Below, piece after piece: positions 1-12,455 of a stretch of 64,000 bases of DNA. Origin of the DNA: Sthenelais limicola (taxonomy: Eukaryota; Annelida; Polychaeta; Phyllodocida; Sigalionidae); NCBI GenBank assembly GCA_942159475.1, contig OW804098.1, positions 80,531,178 through 80,595,177 of the forward strand, in the 5' to 3' direction. The translations under genes were made by a program, and so were the position numbers. The notes below the pieces were generated by a model. It was not told the DNA's origin, made no database searches, and saw nothing but the letters and a program-made list of their open reading frames with translations. Within the stretch, counting starts at the first letter, position 1; every line of letters starts with the position of its first letter.

Positions 1-883
1 AAGCTCTTCTAAATGTTTTTAAATCATTAAAAATCGGGACATTTTGAACTTAATATATTGAGATATCTTGTCATTCATAATCTATTGCTATATTTTAATG
101 GAAAAACTTGTACCATCTCTAGTTCCCAGAATTTTAAGACATAAGGGCTAATATTTTGGGTTTTTCATCCTTCGACCATCTTCATTCAATGACAAAAATG
201 ATAACGATTGGATAACATGATAAAAATTCAATAATGGCCCCCATTTCACTGGAGTCGACCATTTATAAGTCTCTGTGATTCCTGCTTAATGCCTCAACTT
301 CTACTGTTTCTCCCTCACTCTTCCTCCAGCACCATGCAAAGGCACATCCCCTACCGCCCACGCCTACAAATAACATTTAAAAAAGGGAAGGAGTAGACTC
401 TGTAACACCCCATTTCAACTGCTGCCACACACAATAGAATCGCTGCTTTTTACTTCTCAGTAAAAACTGAGAAGTATAATGATTCGGGTACCATTCTGTC
501 AATCATCATGAATGTGTGAGATGGTTGTGGGGTAACAATCAGTGTGAAATCATCTGTCTGATCAGTTCGCATGTTTGCAGAAGGCTTATCTACTCCACCC
601 ATTTCCCACCTCCAAACCTCCACCCTGCCCCCCTCTGGTTATTACATAAAAAGACAAACAAGGCCTGCCCTTGCCTTCCAGCTCCCTCCCTCCCTGCCTC
701 CCTCCCTCCCTTGACTTTCACTCATTACCCCCTCTCTTTCTCTCTGAGTGCTGTTTTAGTGCATTCTACTAATTTTAGAGAGATGCACATACAGAACTTC
801 TTACTTTTAATGTCCTGAAAAACCCAAAATCATAATTACTTTAACAGACCTTTTACTGACCTCAGGAACCCTGTATATGACAG
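1..883. other. Intergenic, no gene seen
   Basis: No coding exon with homology or splice context is visible. Bases about 600-745 are pyrimidine-rich (CCT/CTCCC runs). The stretch around 480-510 resembles 10690-10740 and belongs to the larger duplication described for 980-2290. Confidence 0.6.
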
Positions 884-930
884 TATATGTGATGTGTCAC
901 AGAGAAATGAGTCACAAGTCGCAAAAAATA
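884..930 (+). repeat. Isolated terminal repeat of the 23.2-kb MITE family
   Basis: This stretch reads like the left inverted terminal repeat of the MITE at 23221-23627: TATGTGATGT, then AATGAGTCA, then AAGTCGCAAAAAATA and TTTTGAGAT. No matching inverted partner lies nearby, so it is a truncated copy or a solo end. Confidence 0.6.
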
Positions 931-1183
931 AATTTTGAGATTTGCCCCCTGTTGTACACAATCAGCTAACAGGTTGCAGACTACAAAGTAAATGTGCCTA
1001 GAGTTGAATTGAATAAAGTTATTCTCAAAGGTTAATTGAATAAAAGTAAATTTTTAAAAAAAAACATTCTAAATTTTACAAGAAAGTTACAAACTATTTA
1101 GCTAGCCTAGCCTAGCTACTACTTTTTTGTTTTAATAACACTTTTTTCTTTATACCAACAACTTTTTTTCAACTGTCTTTTTT

Positions 1184-1405
1184 TTACGACCAACTTTTTT
1201 ACGACCAACTCTTTTTACGACCAACTTTTTTTACGTCCAAATTGTTTTACGACCAACTTTTTTTTACGACCAACTTTTTTTTTACGACCAACTTTTTTTT
1301 CGACCAACTTTTCTTTCCACCAACTTTTCTTTCCACCAACTTTTTTTAAGACCAACTTTTTTTAAGACTAACTTTTTTTCAACTAACATTTTTTTTCTCC
1401 AACCA
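1184..1405. repeat. ACGACCAAC-T(n) minisatellite, copy A
   Basis: A degenerate tandem array with a unit of about 15-17 bp: ACGACCAACT followed by a T-run of varying length, with variants TTCCACCAAC and AAGACCAAC. Sister arrays lie at 12665-12865 and 11270-11345. Short coding-like frames on the minus strand here (K/V/W-rich) are an effect of the repeat. Confidence 0.85.
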
Positions 1406-2046
1406 ACATCTATCAATATGATTGATACAAAACTGATTCCAGTTTTTAAATCACTCGAGCTCCACATGCATTGTACAAACACATATTGAATTTGGAACAA
1501 ATTTTGCGATTTAATTACAATTTTGACTATATTTAATTGAAAAAAAATCTGTATTTTTGCTAATTCATATATTTCAGAACGCCCTCACAAAAAAACTAGG
1601 CGGTGAAAACTATATTTTTTTCTTTTATAACAAAGAAGACACTCCCAGGCAGTATATATTACGGTTTCAAAAAAATCTATATCTGGGTTCTTGGTAAGGA
1701 ATATGAATATGAAAGTCATCATCTTCCATAGGAACCAATAAGTAAAGGGTCAAAATGTTTGCCACCCCATATTTCAAAATCTAGACGGTGAATTGATTTT
1801 AAAATTCATATGTGGCCATGGCCAGGTTGAACATTGTACAGGTTTAAGGCGTTAAGAAAGTGAATTGCACATTACATTTAACTAAAAGTTGAATAAACTT
1901 AGATAAAATGACAAAACAGTATTATGTTATTTATGCAATATTTGTATCACAAAACTTTCACATATAAGTGAAAATGTAAGCATTTTGGTAAATATTCTGC
2001 ATTTTCGGTTTAAGAAAGACTAAATTTCAGTAACTATGACTTGACA

Positions 2047-2258
2047 TCGCGCACAAATAATAGATCCTGAGAAGTTGTTTCCTTTGGAAACACAGGGTAT
2101 AAACATTAAGTTAAACTGATTATAAAGTTAAATAGAAAAATAGTTGATTAAATCGCGCACAAATAATTGATCCTGAGAAGTTGTTTCCTTTGGAAACGTA
2201 GAATATATACATTAAGTTAAACTGATTATAAAGTTAAATAGAAAAATAGTTGATTAAA
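2047..2258. repeat. 106-bp tandem duplication
   Basis: Two near-identical units (2047-2152 and 2153-2258), each starting TCGCGCACAAATAAT and holding GATCCTGAGAAGTTG. The second large repeat copy (about 13550-13660) has a single unit, so this doubling happened in copy A after the segments separated, or was lost in copy B. Confidence 0.85.
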
Positions 2259-2290
2259 TCATTGATTAACTTAATGATTAGTAAACTTAT

Positions 2291-4148
2291 AACTTGTTAT
2301 AATGTGATTATTACCTTTCTTTATCACATTAATTAAAAAACATGTTCCTATTCATTTTTTATAACATGTAGCCTAACTCAAAATATTTGTAAACATGAAG
2401 CAGTTTATGAATAAGCTTCAACTACTGCCATTCAGCGTGTTCAATGATATCGCTGTGTGTTTATACTGTCTATTTCATTAAGCACCTTGAACTCTTAGGG
2501 AGCTAAATAGGCCTAGGAGGCCTCTGTGGCTGCTCACTCAGTTTATTATGGGTCTCTCCTCCAGGGTCCCTGCCGTTACCTCTGGCGCCACCTGGTGTAG
2601 CGGCCACTCTTTTATTGAGTGCTGCCACCACCTGACGGTACAATACTTATAAATAGTTTCAGGCAAGAGGCCAGCGGGGGTAAATATTCCTGACATTTGT
2701 GACATTTATGTTATAGTTGTTCTTTGCTAAGTCTGAACCTGGGTTGTGTTCGAAAACACTCATACCTTTATTAATTACGTTACTTATTAAAACGAGGTCT
2801 CAAGAAAGCGAAATGAATACCTTATCCTGGCGATCCCCATCACTTTGTGTTGGTGAAGAAATGTCGGACTCGGAGCCAAATTGACTTGTAAGATTGCGGC
2901 GGGGAATCAATAATTCAACCATTTGGGTTCAACAACTTTCACCCATTTCTTTCCTTCTTTTTATTTTCAAACAATTTTTACAAACTCTATAGAAATGGAA
3001 ACTTTCCTCTTTGATTTGACAATTATATTCAAGCTCACATTGGAGTAGGCCTACCCATGATCGAAAAAGTCCCAATAATTGTTGGAACCAATAGTTCAGT
3101 AGGTATATGATAGGGATCAATTTATCAGTTAATCAATTATAGATCTAGTCGAGATTTTCAAGATCAAAGTTCCCCTCGTTTAATGTACCTCAGTGAATGA
3201 CTGGTTGATATAGGTTGATGAATGAATCGATAGTAATTTCCATTGGTTTTCAGGGATAAGAAAATTCTGACTGAGAACTTAAATGTAAACTTTTAAGTAT
3301 GGATCCTTGGTCGTTTTCACAGCGCAACATTCCTACTGGCTTACCGGTAAAATTCAATACAAATACAATACAATAATAGTACATACCGCTTTCATTATGA
3401 ATTATACTTCATGACTCAAAGACCCTAAACAAATCATAGTGTCAATCTATTGAATTTCGAAGACATCGTGCAGCATAATTTACTGCTTCTATTCTGTTAT
3501 ATTTCTATGTTTTCACTCACAGGGAGCTACAAAGCTATCCAAGTCCTTATCTTAATATCCAGTTGTTTCTACCTTTGAGATTTGCCTTTATTTTTTTTAC
3601 TTTTTTTCACCAGCATCTAGGTTGTTCCACATAGAAGGCCTAGTACATGTGGACTCCTCCTATACCTTTCTGTTCTCGGATGAGGTACTTTTATATTTAT
3701 TCCCTCTGTCATTCTTGTATGGCGAGGCATTCTTGTATGTATTCCCTCACATCTTTTAACTTAAACATTAACCCTAATATGCATATGGCAATACTGCCAA
3801 TCTCGTTTCTAACATCAAGATGTTGTATCTGCTCATGATATCTATCAAAGGCGTTGGTTGGTTGAGTGATTCTTCCTGAAGACACCTTGAACAGGTGAAA
3901 AAAAGATTGTTCCGGTCCATATGTTCTCGTAAAGCCTTACAAATGAAATATTCCAGTATCTTGGATGATATGGTACCAATGCAATAGGGCGTAGTTCTTT
4001 ATTTGTATCATTCTAACAATGTGCCAAGGTATCTTCTCCTAGCACTTTTCACTAGTCTAGAGCTTACCTTCCTGCTTTCCCTTGCAGCTATCCAATCAAT
4101 ATCTGCATTCGATTGCCATTATTCATGGGGTAACTCTGTACATTCAAG
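2291..4148. other. Non-coding upstream region of the first glycosyltransferase-like gene
   Basis: No exon could be supported. A possible splice acceptor (TTCAAG) abuts the ATG at 4149, so a non-coding 5' exon in this stretch cannot be ruled out. No clear TATA box or CpG-rich start region was recognised. Confidence 0.4.
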
Positions 4149-5234
4149 ATGGGGAATAAGGTATTCGCTGGTGTCTACCTCATATTCTTTGCTGCCTTTT
4201 TCTTATATTATAAATTTGAAAACAGGTTCAAACTCCCCTACAAGAAAGGAATCACCCCCAAAACTTGGACTATAACTGATCGTACGTCTTGCCCACCAAA
4301 ACATTTGTGTGAGGATGAGAGAGAATGGGATTTCAGAATTATCCTTCTTACTTTTAACAGGGTTGGATCTCTTGTACAATGTTTGAATTCGTTGCAAAAA
4401 CTACAAATAGATGGAAATATACGTGCCTCCCTTCATATATGGATTGATGTAGGAAATCGTGAACCACACATGCCAACATATAGACTATCAAAGACGTTTA
4501 AATGGAAACACGGAGAGACATATGTACATGTACAACGTCAACATGTCAATGTTGCTGCTCAGTGGATTTATAGCTGGAGACCCAAAAAGGAAAGCTCAGA
4601 ATTGGCACTCATTGTTGAAGATGATGTAGATCTGTCGCCTTTTGCTTACCGATATTTACACCATGTTCATGAAACATATAAACACGTTACAGATATATGT
4701 GGATATTGCTTGTATGGTTTCGGAAATCGAGCTAATATTACAAGGAAAGATATTGTCTACTTAAAAAGGCAATATTGCACCTGGGGTTTTGCTCCTCATC
4801 CAAAACATTGGAGAGCATTTCAAGACTGGTACCAAAATGTTAGCCATATTCGTAAATATGATCCTGTGTTTGCTGAAGCTGGTTGGCAAGCTATAAGATG
4901 GTGGTTTAAGTACAAAAAGTCCCATTCTACAGACACCATGATGCATGAAATGTATTTTAATCGCTATATCAAGGACCATAACCTGTTTACACTTCATACA
5001 AATCTTGATGCAGCCAATCTCACAAAACCTGCAAGTTTGACTACAAATAGGAGAGAAAAGGGTATGCATTATAGACGAAAGTTTAGAAGTCCTGACATTA
5101 GGTTAAACGTCTGGCATGATGAATTCTATGATTTACCTCCTATCCCCAAAAGGTATGATTGGAATGGTAAAATAATTAGCCCAGGAAAGAATCTGAAACA
5201 GAAGAAGAAATTAAAGATTAAAACAAACTCATAG
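4149..5234 (+). CDS. Type II membrane glycosyltransferase-like protein, intronless, paralogue 1
   Basis: This 361-residue protein has a short cytosolic N-terminus and one membrane segment (residues about 6-22). It then has a lumenal domain starting at a Cys pair (SCPPKHLCEDEREWDF, about 47-62). The pattern is that of a Golgi type II enzyme. IILLTFNR (65-71) followed by a SLQ.L helix resembles the first strand of GT-A folds. EDDVD (157-161) followed by LSPF fits the DxD metal and nucleotide-sugar site; GnT-I/POMGnT1-type enzymes have a similar E-D-D-x-x-x-SP stretch. TWGFAPHPKHW and HEMYFNRY are strongly conserved with the paralogue at 14167. N-glycosylation sites NIT, NVS and NLT fit a lumenal domain. 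The C-terminus is Lys-rich. Donor and acceptor sugars are unknown. The single-exon structure stands out against the intron-rich genes further along. ATG 4149 is chosen because the membrane anchor follows at once. Confidence 0.85.
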   Translation: MGNKVFAGVYLIFFAAFFLYYKFENRFKLPYKKGITPKTWTITDRTSCPPKHLCEDEREWDFRIILLTFNRVGSLVQCLNSLQKLQIDGNIRASLHIWIDVGNREPHMPTYRLSKTFKWKHGETYVHVQRQHVNVAAQWIYSWRPKKESSELALIVEDDVDLSPFAYRYLHHVHETYKHVTDICGYCLYGFGNRANITRKDIVYLKRQYCTWGFAPHPKHWRAFQDWYQNVSHIRKYDPVFAEAGWQAIRWWFKYKKSHSTDTMMHEMYFNRYIKDHNLFTLHTNLDAANLTKPASLTTNRREKGMHYRRKFRSPDIRLNVWHDEFYDLPPIPKRYDWNGKIISPGKNLKQKKKLKIKTNS

Positions 5235-5422
5235 GACGTATAGGACTAATAATACGACTTCATAACATACAGGACAAAGAATTGTTATGTTTCATTTCGC
5301 CTCAACTTGTCAGATTAGAGCACACAACCAACCAACAGAACTCACTTGAAAGGTGGTCAGAAACTGCCTCAGTGTGACTCTCAACCAAACAAGCAGTTGA
5401 TCAGTTGGTCAATCAATCGGCC

Positions 5423-5428
5423 AATAAA
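5423..5428 (+). terminator. Possible polyadenylation signal
   Basis: An AATAAA hexamer lies 189 bases after the stop of the 4149 gene. It is the first such hexamer downstream; use is inferred from position only. Confidence 0.35.
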
Positions 5429-6990
5429 TTGCTATCCTAATGCTCGATCAGATGCTTCTAAAGTGCCAATTGAAGAAGGAAAAACTCTGCATTCTAAAGT
5501 ACTACATCCATAAGGCTTAGGTTTATGGTAATCTCCTGTTGCATTTAAGCTAAGGAACAGAATTTTGTCCTTCATCTGTAGGTAGGGAAAGGATTCCTTC
5601 CCAGTTGGTAGGAATATTGATAGACAACCTTTTCTTATAATTATCACTAAATACCATGTAGATTACTCGGAATGGATTGCAATTCAGACCCACAGGCATG
5701 AAATGAAATAAACATGCATTCATTCCAATGAACATGAGACGTAATGCATAATTACATATTCCAGAATACAATGATGTAAAATATAAACGATGTGTCAGAT
5801 CCATATGTTTACATTTCTCTTTTCATATTGTCAATCATATAATATAAAAGGATTAACTGTGCAACATAGGTTTGGAAATTAACGATTTGCAGCATTCCTC
5901 AACTCTTCTCGTGTTCCTGTTATAGATAAATGGCATGCAGAGTACAGATGTGTTGCCAGTATATTGTACCCTGCACATGAAAACCTCCGAGACCTAAACA
6001 ATTTCTTCCAGTGTGATCTCAAAAAGTTTGAATTCTCGCAGTCCCGGTTATCAATATTCGATCTAGCCACCGCCTATCTTTTTAATTTGGAAGAACTCTC
6101 GGCGATGCTTGAAGTTCCCGAGGTACTTCCTGCTATGATCAAGTGATACTCCAAGGCCCACAGAAGAATAAATATTCACACTATAAATTAATATCATATC
6201 AAATCAAACAATTCACAACGATATCAGCATCACGCAGGTATTTTTGTCAGATTGATTTAGAATTAGTGAGAGGGGAATCGATTTCCTAACAAATGTTTAG
6301 TTTTAGCACTATAAACGGAAGCTTCCATCGCAGCTTCTGGCTAGTGGTGGTGGCGACAATTATCACTGGTGTTAAATTTGCACACCACATACCTTAACCG
6401 GGATTGCGAAAATTGTGGTGCAAAATAATAAAATTTCAAAAGGCAATTCTTATGAACGCTGCCTATATATAGAAATATTGACTCAACAATAGTTATCTAT
6501 TTTTAAGATCTGAGATTAACAAAAAATAATTTTAAGTTACATGAGCAACTTTAAAGACAAATATATCAGTACCAAAATGCTACTGTACAACATAAATTAT
6601 ATGTTGTTCTGCGTAACAAACTGAGATCAAGATGCAGATTAGCCTGAACCATGTGAAACATTGCTTTATTTACCATAACAATAAAACAATACAGAGTAAG
6701 ATTAAAATGTTTTAGATACACAGAAAACCCAAACGTTCTCCTGAGTTCTGGAAGCAAAGTGGTAAATAGAATACACGTGACCATGGAGGAACGGGTCTTG
6801 GAATTGGTCCATATGATAATAGGAGTGACGTCACAAAGCGGGGCGTGGGATGGCATAGGACAGGCAGTGCCATGGCCAAATATCCCCATCGATGGCTCGA
6901 TTACACAAATTTCATTTGAATCTATAGCTATAAGGGATCATGATTCAGGGTTGAAAAAATCGCTTAAAAGTGAGGACAACCACAACAAGA
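5429..6990. other. Intergenic, no gene seen
   Basis: AT-rich sequence without recognisable domains. Short open frames on both strands have no conserved motif or splice context. Confidence 0.55.
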
Positions 6991-7460
6991 TTTCAAAATG
7001 TTAATTCATTCTACTGATGGATACCAATTATCCGTATGTTAAATATATGTCTATTACTGGACATCTATAATCTTAAAGTAAGAGAAAGTAACACCCTAAT
7101 TGGTAGGACCAGGTTAGGTCATATATAAAATATGAACTACAAAACGAGATGTAAGCGGGATCCAGTACAGCCCGACAGAAAATTAAATTAGTTGTTTGTA
7201 GATATGCATTGTATTGTTTTGCACGGGATCCAGTGTAGCCCAGTATATACCGTAAACTTAAATGTATTATATTAACATGTACTTGTTATAATGTTCTATT
7301 AATTAATTGTTATATGAAAAGGATAAACATGTAATTAGAAATGTAACCTATTAGAGGTTAATGTAAAATATGCCATATAGGTAGCCTGCGAAGGCCAACA
7401 CTGAGTTGACAGCGCTAACCTTTTCCCCAACCATGGTAATATGTTTGTATGTTTAAGGGA
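6990..7460 (+). repeat. ~460-bp dispersed repeat, copy 1
   Basis: It matches 23855-24300 over nearly its full length. Shared pieces are TTAATTCATTCTA, TATTACTGGACATCTAT, two GGGATCCAGT..AGCCC motifs, AAAAGGATAAACATGTAATT and a final TTAAGGG.AATAAA. It has no coding capacity and no terminal repeats I can see; the final AATAAA hints at a 3'-end or SINE-like element. Confidence 0.8.
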
Positions 7461-7484
7461 AATAAAAATATATATTTGATTTCT

Positions 7485-7682
7485 TCCATTCTCTCCTTCC
7501 CTCTCTCGCACTTTCCCTGCCTCTCCCTGCCTCTATCCTCTTCCCCATCCTCTCCCTCCCATCTTTCTCTCCCCCTCCCCCACTTCTCTCTATCCTATTC
7601 TCCCTCTCCCTATCTGATTTTCCCCACCCTCTCCCACTGCTTCTCCGCTCTGGCCCTCCCCTTCTGATCTCTCTCCCAATCT
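7485..7682. repeat. Pyrimidine-rich low-complexity tract
   Basis: CTCTCCCTCC-type sequence directly after the dispersed repeat. The reading frame across it (Ser/Leu/Pro only) follows from the composition and is not a gene. Confidence 0.85.
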
Positions 7683-10640
7683 ATCCCGTTGCTAGGAACT
7701 CTTGCAGGACACATTGCTAGGAAATCCCGCATTGCCGCGGACGGGTTGACATTTATAAAGGCACGACCTCAATCTCTTCTAGTTCCCAACGGCGGCTCTC
7801 CCAAAGGCTTCCCCAACTTTCCCCGGCTAAAAATGGTTGTATATAACAGAACTAAAAAACCAAAAAGGGCTTCAAAATCACATTTTCACCCCAGATACCT
7901 TCACAGACTATATCCGTTGTCCTCCGGAGAGGGTGGACGGAACTGTACCCATCAGAAAAATGGTTGTTGAATAACAGATTCCGAGAACATGTCAGAAAAA
8001 GAAACCCCTTTTCACGTATATCATACGGATGCTATACTATATAATTTTCTACCTTTTAAAATTGTTTCACTTCTGACTTAGGTAAATGAACTTACTACTT
8101 ACATAAATGAACTTCTATAGACTAGTGCTTTTGTTTTTGTAAAATGAATAAATTACTAGCACCAACATACTTCTGATGAAGTTTCCCAACATACTTCTAA
8201 TTTGGCATATACAACTAGTATGCTTTTCGATCATAAAGCTGTTATTAGTCACGATAAATAAGTTCTTTCCTGAGCCTACAGACTGATGTTAATGTTTATA
8301 TTAAATTTTTATCCTAAGAAGGAAAAAGTACAGGTGTTATAGTATTCGCAGTTCGAGTCAAGTTTACACTGTGATGATACAACTGTATAACATGTTTAGA
8401 TAGGGGTACGGAAGAAAATTGAAAATCCAAAAAAAACCAACACAAAATGGGTTAGAGTAGGATGTGTCTTAGATTTGTATGAGCCCAGATGGCAGGTATG
8501 TTCGAATAAAACCTTTAAAAACAAAACAAAAAAGTTCTTTCCTGAGCCTCTTATAATGTAATCAGGTACCTTTTCATCTCATACATGAAGTAAAAAAAGT
8601 CTGGATGCTTGGCAACAAATAATTTCCTATAATAGATATAAAACTTTGCCAATTATATATATACATATCAGATTTAGAGTATTTTTTTCATCACCCACAC
8701 CAGTAAATACAAATACAATTTCATAATAATCTGGACCATCCATATGAATATCATTTTTTATACATCAATAAACATGGCCCAGCCTATGCCGACACCTTTG
8801 GGAATGGAGACATCGATATAGAAGGTGAGTAGGATGAAGCGATTCACGGTGAGAAGGGGGTGGGGAAGGGCAACGGGAAGGAGAGTAAGATGTGGAGAGG
8901 GGAGCAAACGGAGCGGGGATTGGAGGACAGGGATGAGATTGGGAGGGGAAGAGTGAAATATCAAAATACTGTTATGCAAAGATACTTTATTGTTTCTCTT
9001 ACTGAATTGCCTCTAAAGGATATTCAATAGTTTGTTTCGTAGAGACTTTTATTTCCAGATTTTTGACACAGGAAATTGATTTTGCCTTCTGTTATTATAG
9101 CATGTCTTCCAGGCCTACCTTAACTAAAACATAAAGTACAGCGTTACAGAGGTTAAAGAATTGAATCTCAATAGTGCAGAAATCACCTGGTCAGTGTTAC
9201 ATTTTTGTAGTTACCCTTATTGTTTTCTGTCTTCAAAAAACAATTTTACAATTCTTTCATTCTTCACAAACTCCTGAGACTTATATATAATCATTTCTTT
9301 TAATCTAATTACTACAATAAGAAGCGGTAGCCGCATATCCTTAGGATTTTTTGACTTTTGATTTTTGGAGTCTCCCTAGGATCGTAAATAGTTTGTTTTA
9401 GTACAAAATCTGGTACATCATAATAGATCTAATTTAACTCATTAGTCGGTATCTGTCTCATCATATAATCGTTTTATTCAAATATGATCTGGATCTCTTT
9501 AGATCGTACAACGCCTTACCATCAACAAATGATTTATAAAATGAGTTATTAGTATCATTCCAAAGCATTGGTTCAACATAGATAAATGATCTTTTTATTT
9601 TCTCAGAATAAGGGGTTGGAACCTTTTCTTCCCATTGTTCGATCTTAGATTTGCTCTTTTACCATCTATATGTATAATGTGTTATAAGAGCAAATCTAAT
9701 TGTGCTATAATCATTCATAGCTATAATATATATGTATATAACGGACACTTGGATCAGATGAAAAATCCCGAAAAGGGGATCCTGTACACCAGGTATAAAT
9801 AACATCTTTAAACAAAAGTATTTGACTACGGTACAAAACTGTTTTCTGCCAGGTATTTTGCAATGTATTTCTTTGAGCAATATTCATGGGTAAAAGTGTT
9901 CAAGAAATTGAATTTTGTTGAAAGTGGTTGCAGAAAATAGGCCGATCGAAGTTCCAGATCCAAGTCTCTACTGAGTAACCACAACACAGCTGATCAAAAT
10001 AGCAACTCAGTAATCATCAATGATGTTAGCATTCAAGCAAAGACTGATGTTATTCACAGATCACCGATTAGCAATAAAATACACCAAATGACCTGAAGCA
10101 GCTAAGAAAAATTCAATATAATATAAACATCAACTCCTGAGAAGGGCAAGTCGCCCGAAAGCTCGAGAAACCAAATAAAACAACAATCAAGATTATTATG
10201 CTCTTTCATCAATTACATCAACTATTTAAGCCAGCCTCCCCGATATACAGCGAGCCCCCTTCCCTCTACAATATAATATAAAATTATATTGATTATTTGT
10301 TTGCTGCTTCAGGTCATTGGTTAAATACTCAATGATTGTTTTTATCAATCATTGAGTACTTAACTTGAAATTGTACATGATTGATATCACACCATGAAAG
10401 GATTGCATTATCAAATTCAAACTGCACAGGTCATTATAACATGAAAAATGTTCCTTTTTATTAATAATTATTTAGACTGTTACAGAGAAAAAGCACACTA
10501 TTCACGAACATGTTCAGCCATCGCCTATTCGATGAAATAAATTATATGATAGATCGTCATACAAAATTCATATCGCACTTAAAAAATAAGATCCAATGAC
10601 AGTTTGTCTACCTCTTTCTAAGCTACAGCACATAGAGCGC
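7683..10640. other. Intergenic, no gene seen
   Basis: AT-rich sequence. Bases 8820-8955 are purine-rich (GGGGAAGGG type). Around 10131-10167 lies a small stem-loop resembling a hammerhead ribozyme core (see findings). No exon with domain similarity was found. Confidence 0.55.
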
Positions 10641-10889
10641 AAATTCCTTTTTACATTCTCCGTTTTTTATTGAAAATAAAAACTGTGAATGTTAATGAAT
10701 CTGGTACCATTCTGTAAATCATCCTGAATTAGCAAGTTGATGTTATAGATTTTGGCGTTGTGTCAGGTGTTGGTGTTGAGGAGTGTGGACACTTATCTGG
10801 GAGGATATCTCGATGCCCATCTCTGATATCTAATTCACGCCATCACTCCTAACCTTGCACCTATGCAAGGACTGTTTGATTGACAACTT

Positions 10890-11139
10890 GCTACCTTCCC
10901 TGACACCCCTCCCACCACCTCTTCCACCTGTCAATCAAATCTCAATCAAATCTCATTCTCTCCCCTATTGGTCAAACTGAGCCACTATTGGTGAGGACTA
11001 TGACATGCCTCCTCCTGCTACCTTCCCTGACATCCCTCCCACCACCTCTTCCACCTACCTGTCAATCAAATCTCAATCAAATCTCATTCTCTCCCCTATT
11101 GGTCAAACTGAGCCACTATTGGTGAGGACTATGACATGC
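10890..11139. repeat. 127-bp tandem duplication with inverted CCAAT boxes
   Basis: Copies start at 10890 and 11017 with GCTACCTTCCCTGACA and carry AATCAAATCTCA twice and CCCCTATTGGTC. The last is an inverted CCAAT-type motif. A GTGGTGGTG run follows the second copy. Confidence 0.85.
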
Positions 11140-11269
11140 TGGTGTGGTGGTGGTGGTGTAGTGGTGGTAGAGGAGAACCTGTGGTAGAGGAGAACCTGAG
11201 CCACTATTGGTGAGGAGTCTGGAGTCTGGTTTGGTATTCTCAACTAACTGTATTCTGAGTTAGTAATAA

Positions 11270-11345
11270 GAACTTATTTTTTTCGACCAACTATTTTTTC
11301 GACCAACTTTTTTTTTTACCAACTTTTTTTTCGACCAACTTTATT
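11270..11345. repeat. Short ACCAAC-T(n) minisatellite
   Basis: Four to five units of TCGACCAACT plus T-run, the same family as the arrays at 1184 and 12665. Confidence 0.75.
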
Positions 11346-12455
11346 GTCCCATTTCTACACTATTGTCAGGAATGGCACCAAACCTGGGAATATTGATGGT
11401 AGCCTATATATAAGTGCTATATGCAGCTTCCTTGCATCCCCCCTCCCCCCCCCCCCCGCCTCCGCATCCCTGTAATTGACCTTGGCAAAGGTTAAGGTCA
11501 TCAGTTTCAAGGTCAGTAATTAAGATTTAAACAAAATTTAGTGTACAGTGAAAAGTAAGCTTTGGTTACCATAGCAACACACATTCCAATGAGACTTGGC
11601 GTGGGTTATTTTTCTTTGCCTTAATGCCAGATATTGCAGTATTATGCAGTAGGTAATCATTTTCTCAGTTGCCTTATTTTCATGAGAGAAAATGGGTTTT
11701 CAAATTCCACAATTTTGCTGTTTTGGGGTTTCAAGGTCATATTTGGTGATATCCACTTTGGTCAAGGTCATTGACTTTGAGACTTTAGATAGCCCTCATG
11801 TGCACCATCAATAATACCAAGTTTGGTCACATTCCGGATAAAAGTGTAGTAATGAAACCCTAAAAAACAATTTTTTTGCTAAAAGAGAAGAAAAAGAAAA
11901 ATCAGTTACCATAGGAACGGCCTATTTGGAAAATAATTCCATTCTGCCTTTTCAGCTGTTTTCTCTTTAGATTCAGAAAGCTCAAATTCTACATAGAATA
12001 CCTCAAATTTAGCTTATTGTATAGTGGGTAGGGGTTCTCTCCTACCCTAATGTTAAGGGTTTGTTTTACCCCATATTGTCCTAATGGGGTCGTTTTCGAC
12101 CCAACCTCAAAGAACCTCCATTCTTTTCTTACCAAATTTTGATAATTCTAGTTTAAGTATGTAAATGAATGCCTGAGATATTGGTTAGTTCATTCTATGC
12201 ATTTTCTTTCTAAAATTACTTATTGTATTGCAATTTTGAGTCCCCTTTTCTGTTTAGATATCTTTCTTTTGTAGCAAGCATACAGGAGTGATGGTCACGT
12301 GACCTAAAATAGTGCATTGCCATGGCGTAGATGGGGAGAATCTATACTTCTCATACATATCATTTTCATTACTTATTTAATTTGAAATCAATATAATAAT
12401 GCTCTTATTTCTGCAGCTGTCATGCATGATAAGTTGTTAACCCATTTGTTAACTT
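11346..12455. other. Non-coding region with AAGGTCA half-sites
   Basis: No gene. A 20-base C-rich run lies at about 11440-11460. Bases 11470-11790 carry repeated AAGGTCA or its complement (for example TTAAGGTCATC, TTCAAGGTCAG, GGTCAAGGTCATTG). These are the half-site of SF-1/ERR-type nuclear receptors, but the region may simply be an old repeat. Confidence 0.5.

Larger units (their letters stand above)
980..2290. repeat. Long dispersed or segmental repeat, copy A
   Basis: About 1.3 kb matches 12456-13700 almost continuously, with small indels. Both copies hold ACAAAGTAAATGTGCC, the ACGACCAAC minisatellite, a CATTGTACAAACACA stretch, and GATCCTGAGAAGTTGTTTCC. Each copy lies upstream of one glycosyltransferase-like gene, so I read them as parts of a duplicated segment rather than independent insertions. 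No coding capacity is seen. Confidence 0.85.

Noticed and set aside
4761..5069. 102-codon antisense frame within the first glycosyltransferase-like gene
   Set aside because: It is the shadow of a strongly supported coding region on the other strand, with no motif of its own.
7689..7970. 93-codon plus-strand frame after the CT-rich tract
   Set aside because: No recognisable motif, and it starts at the edge of low-complexity sequence next to a dispersed repeat.
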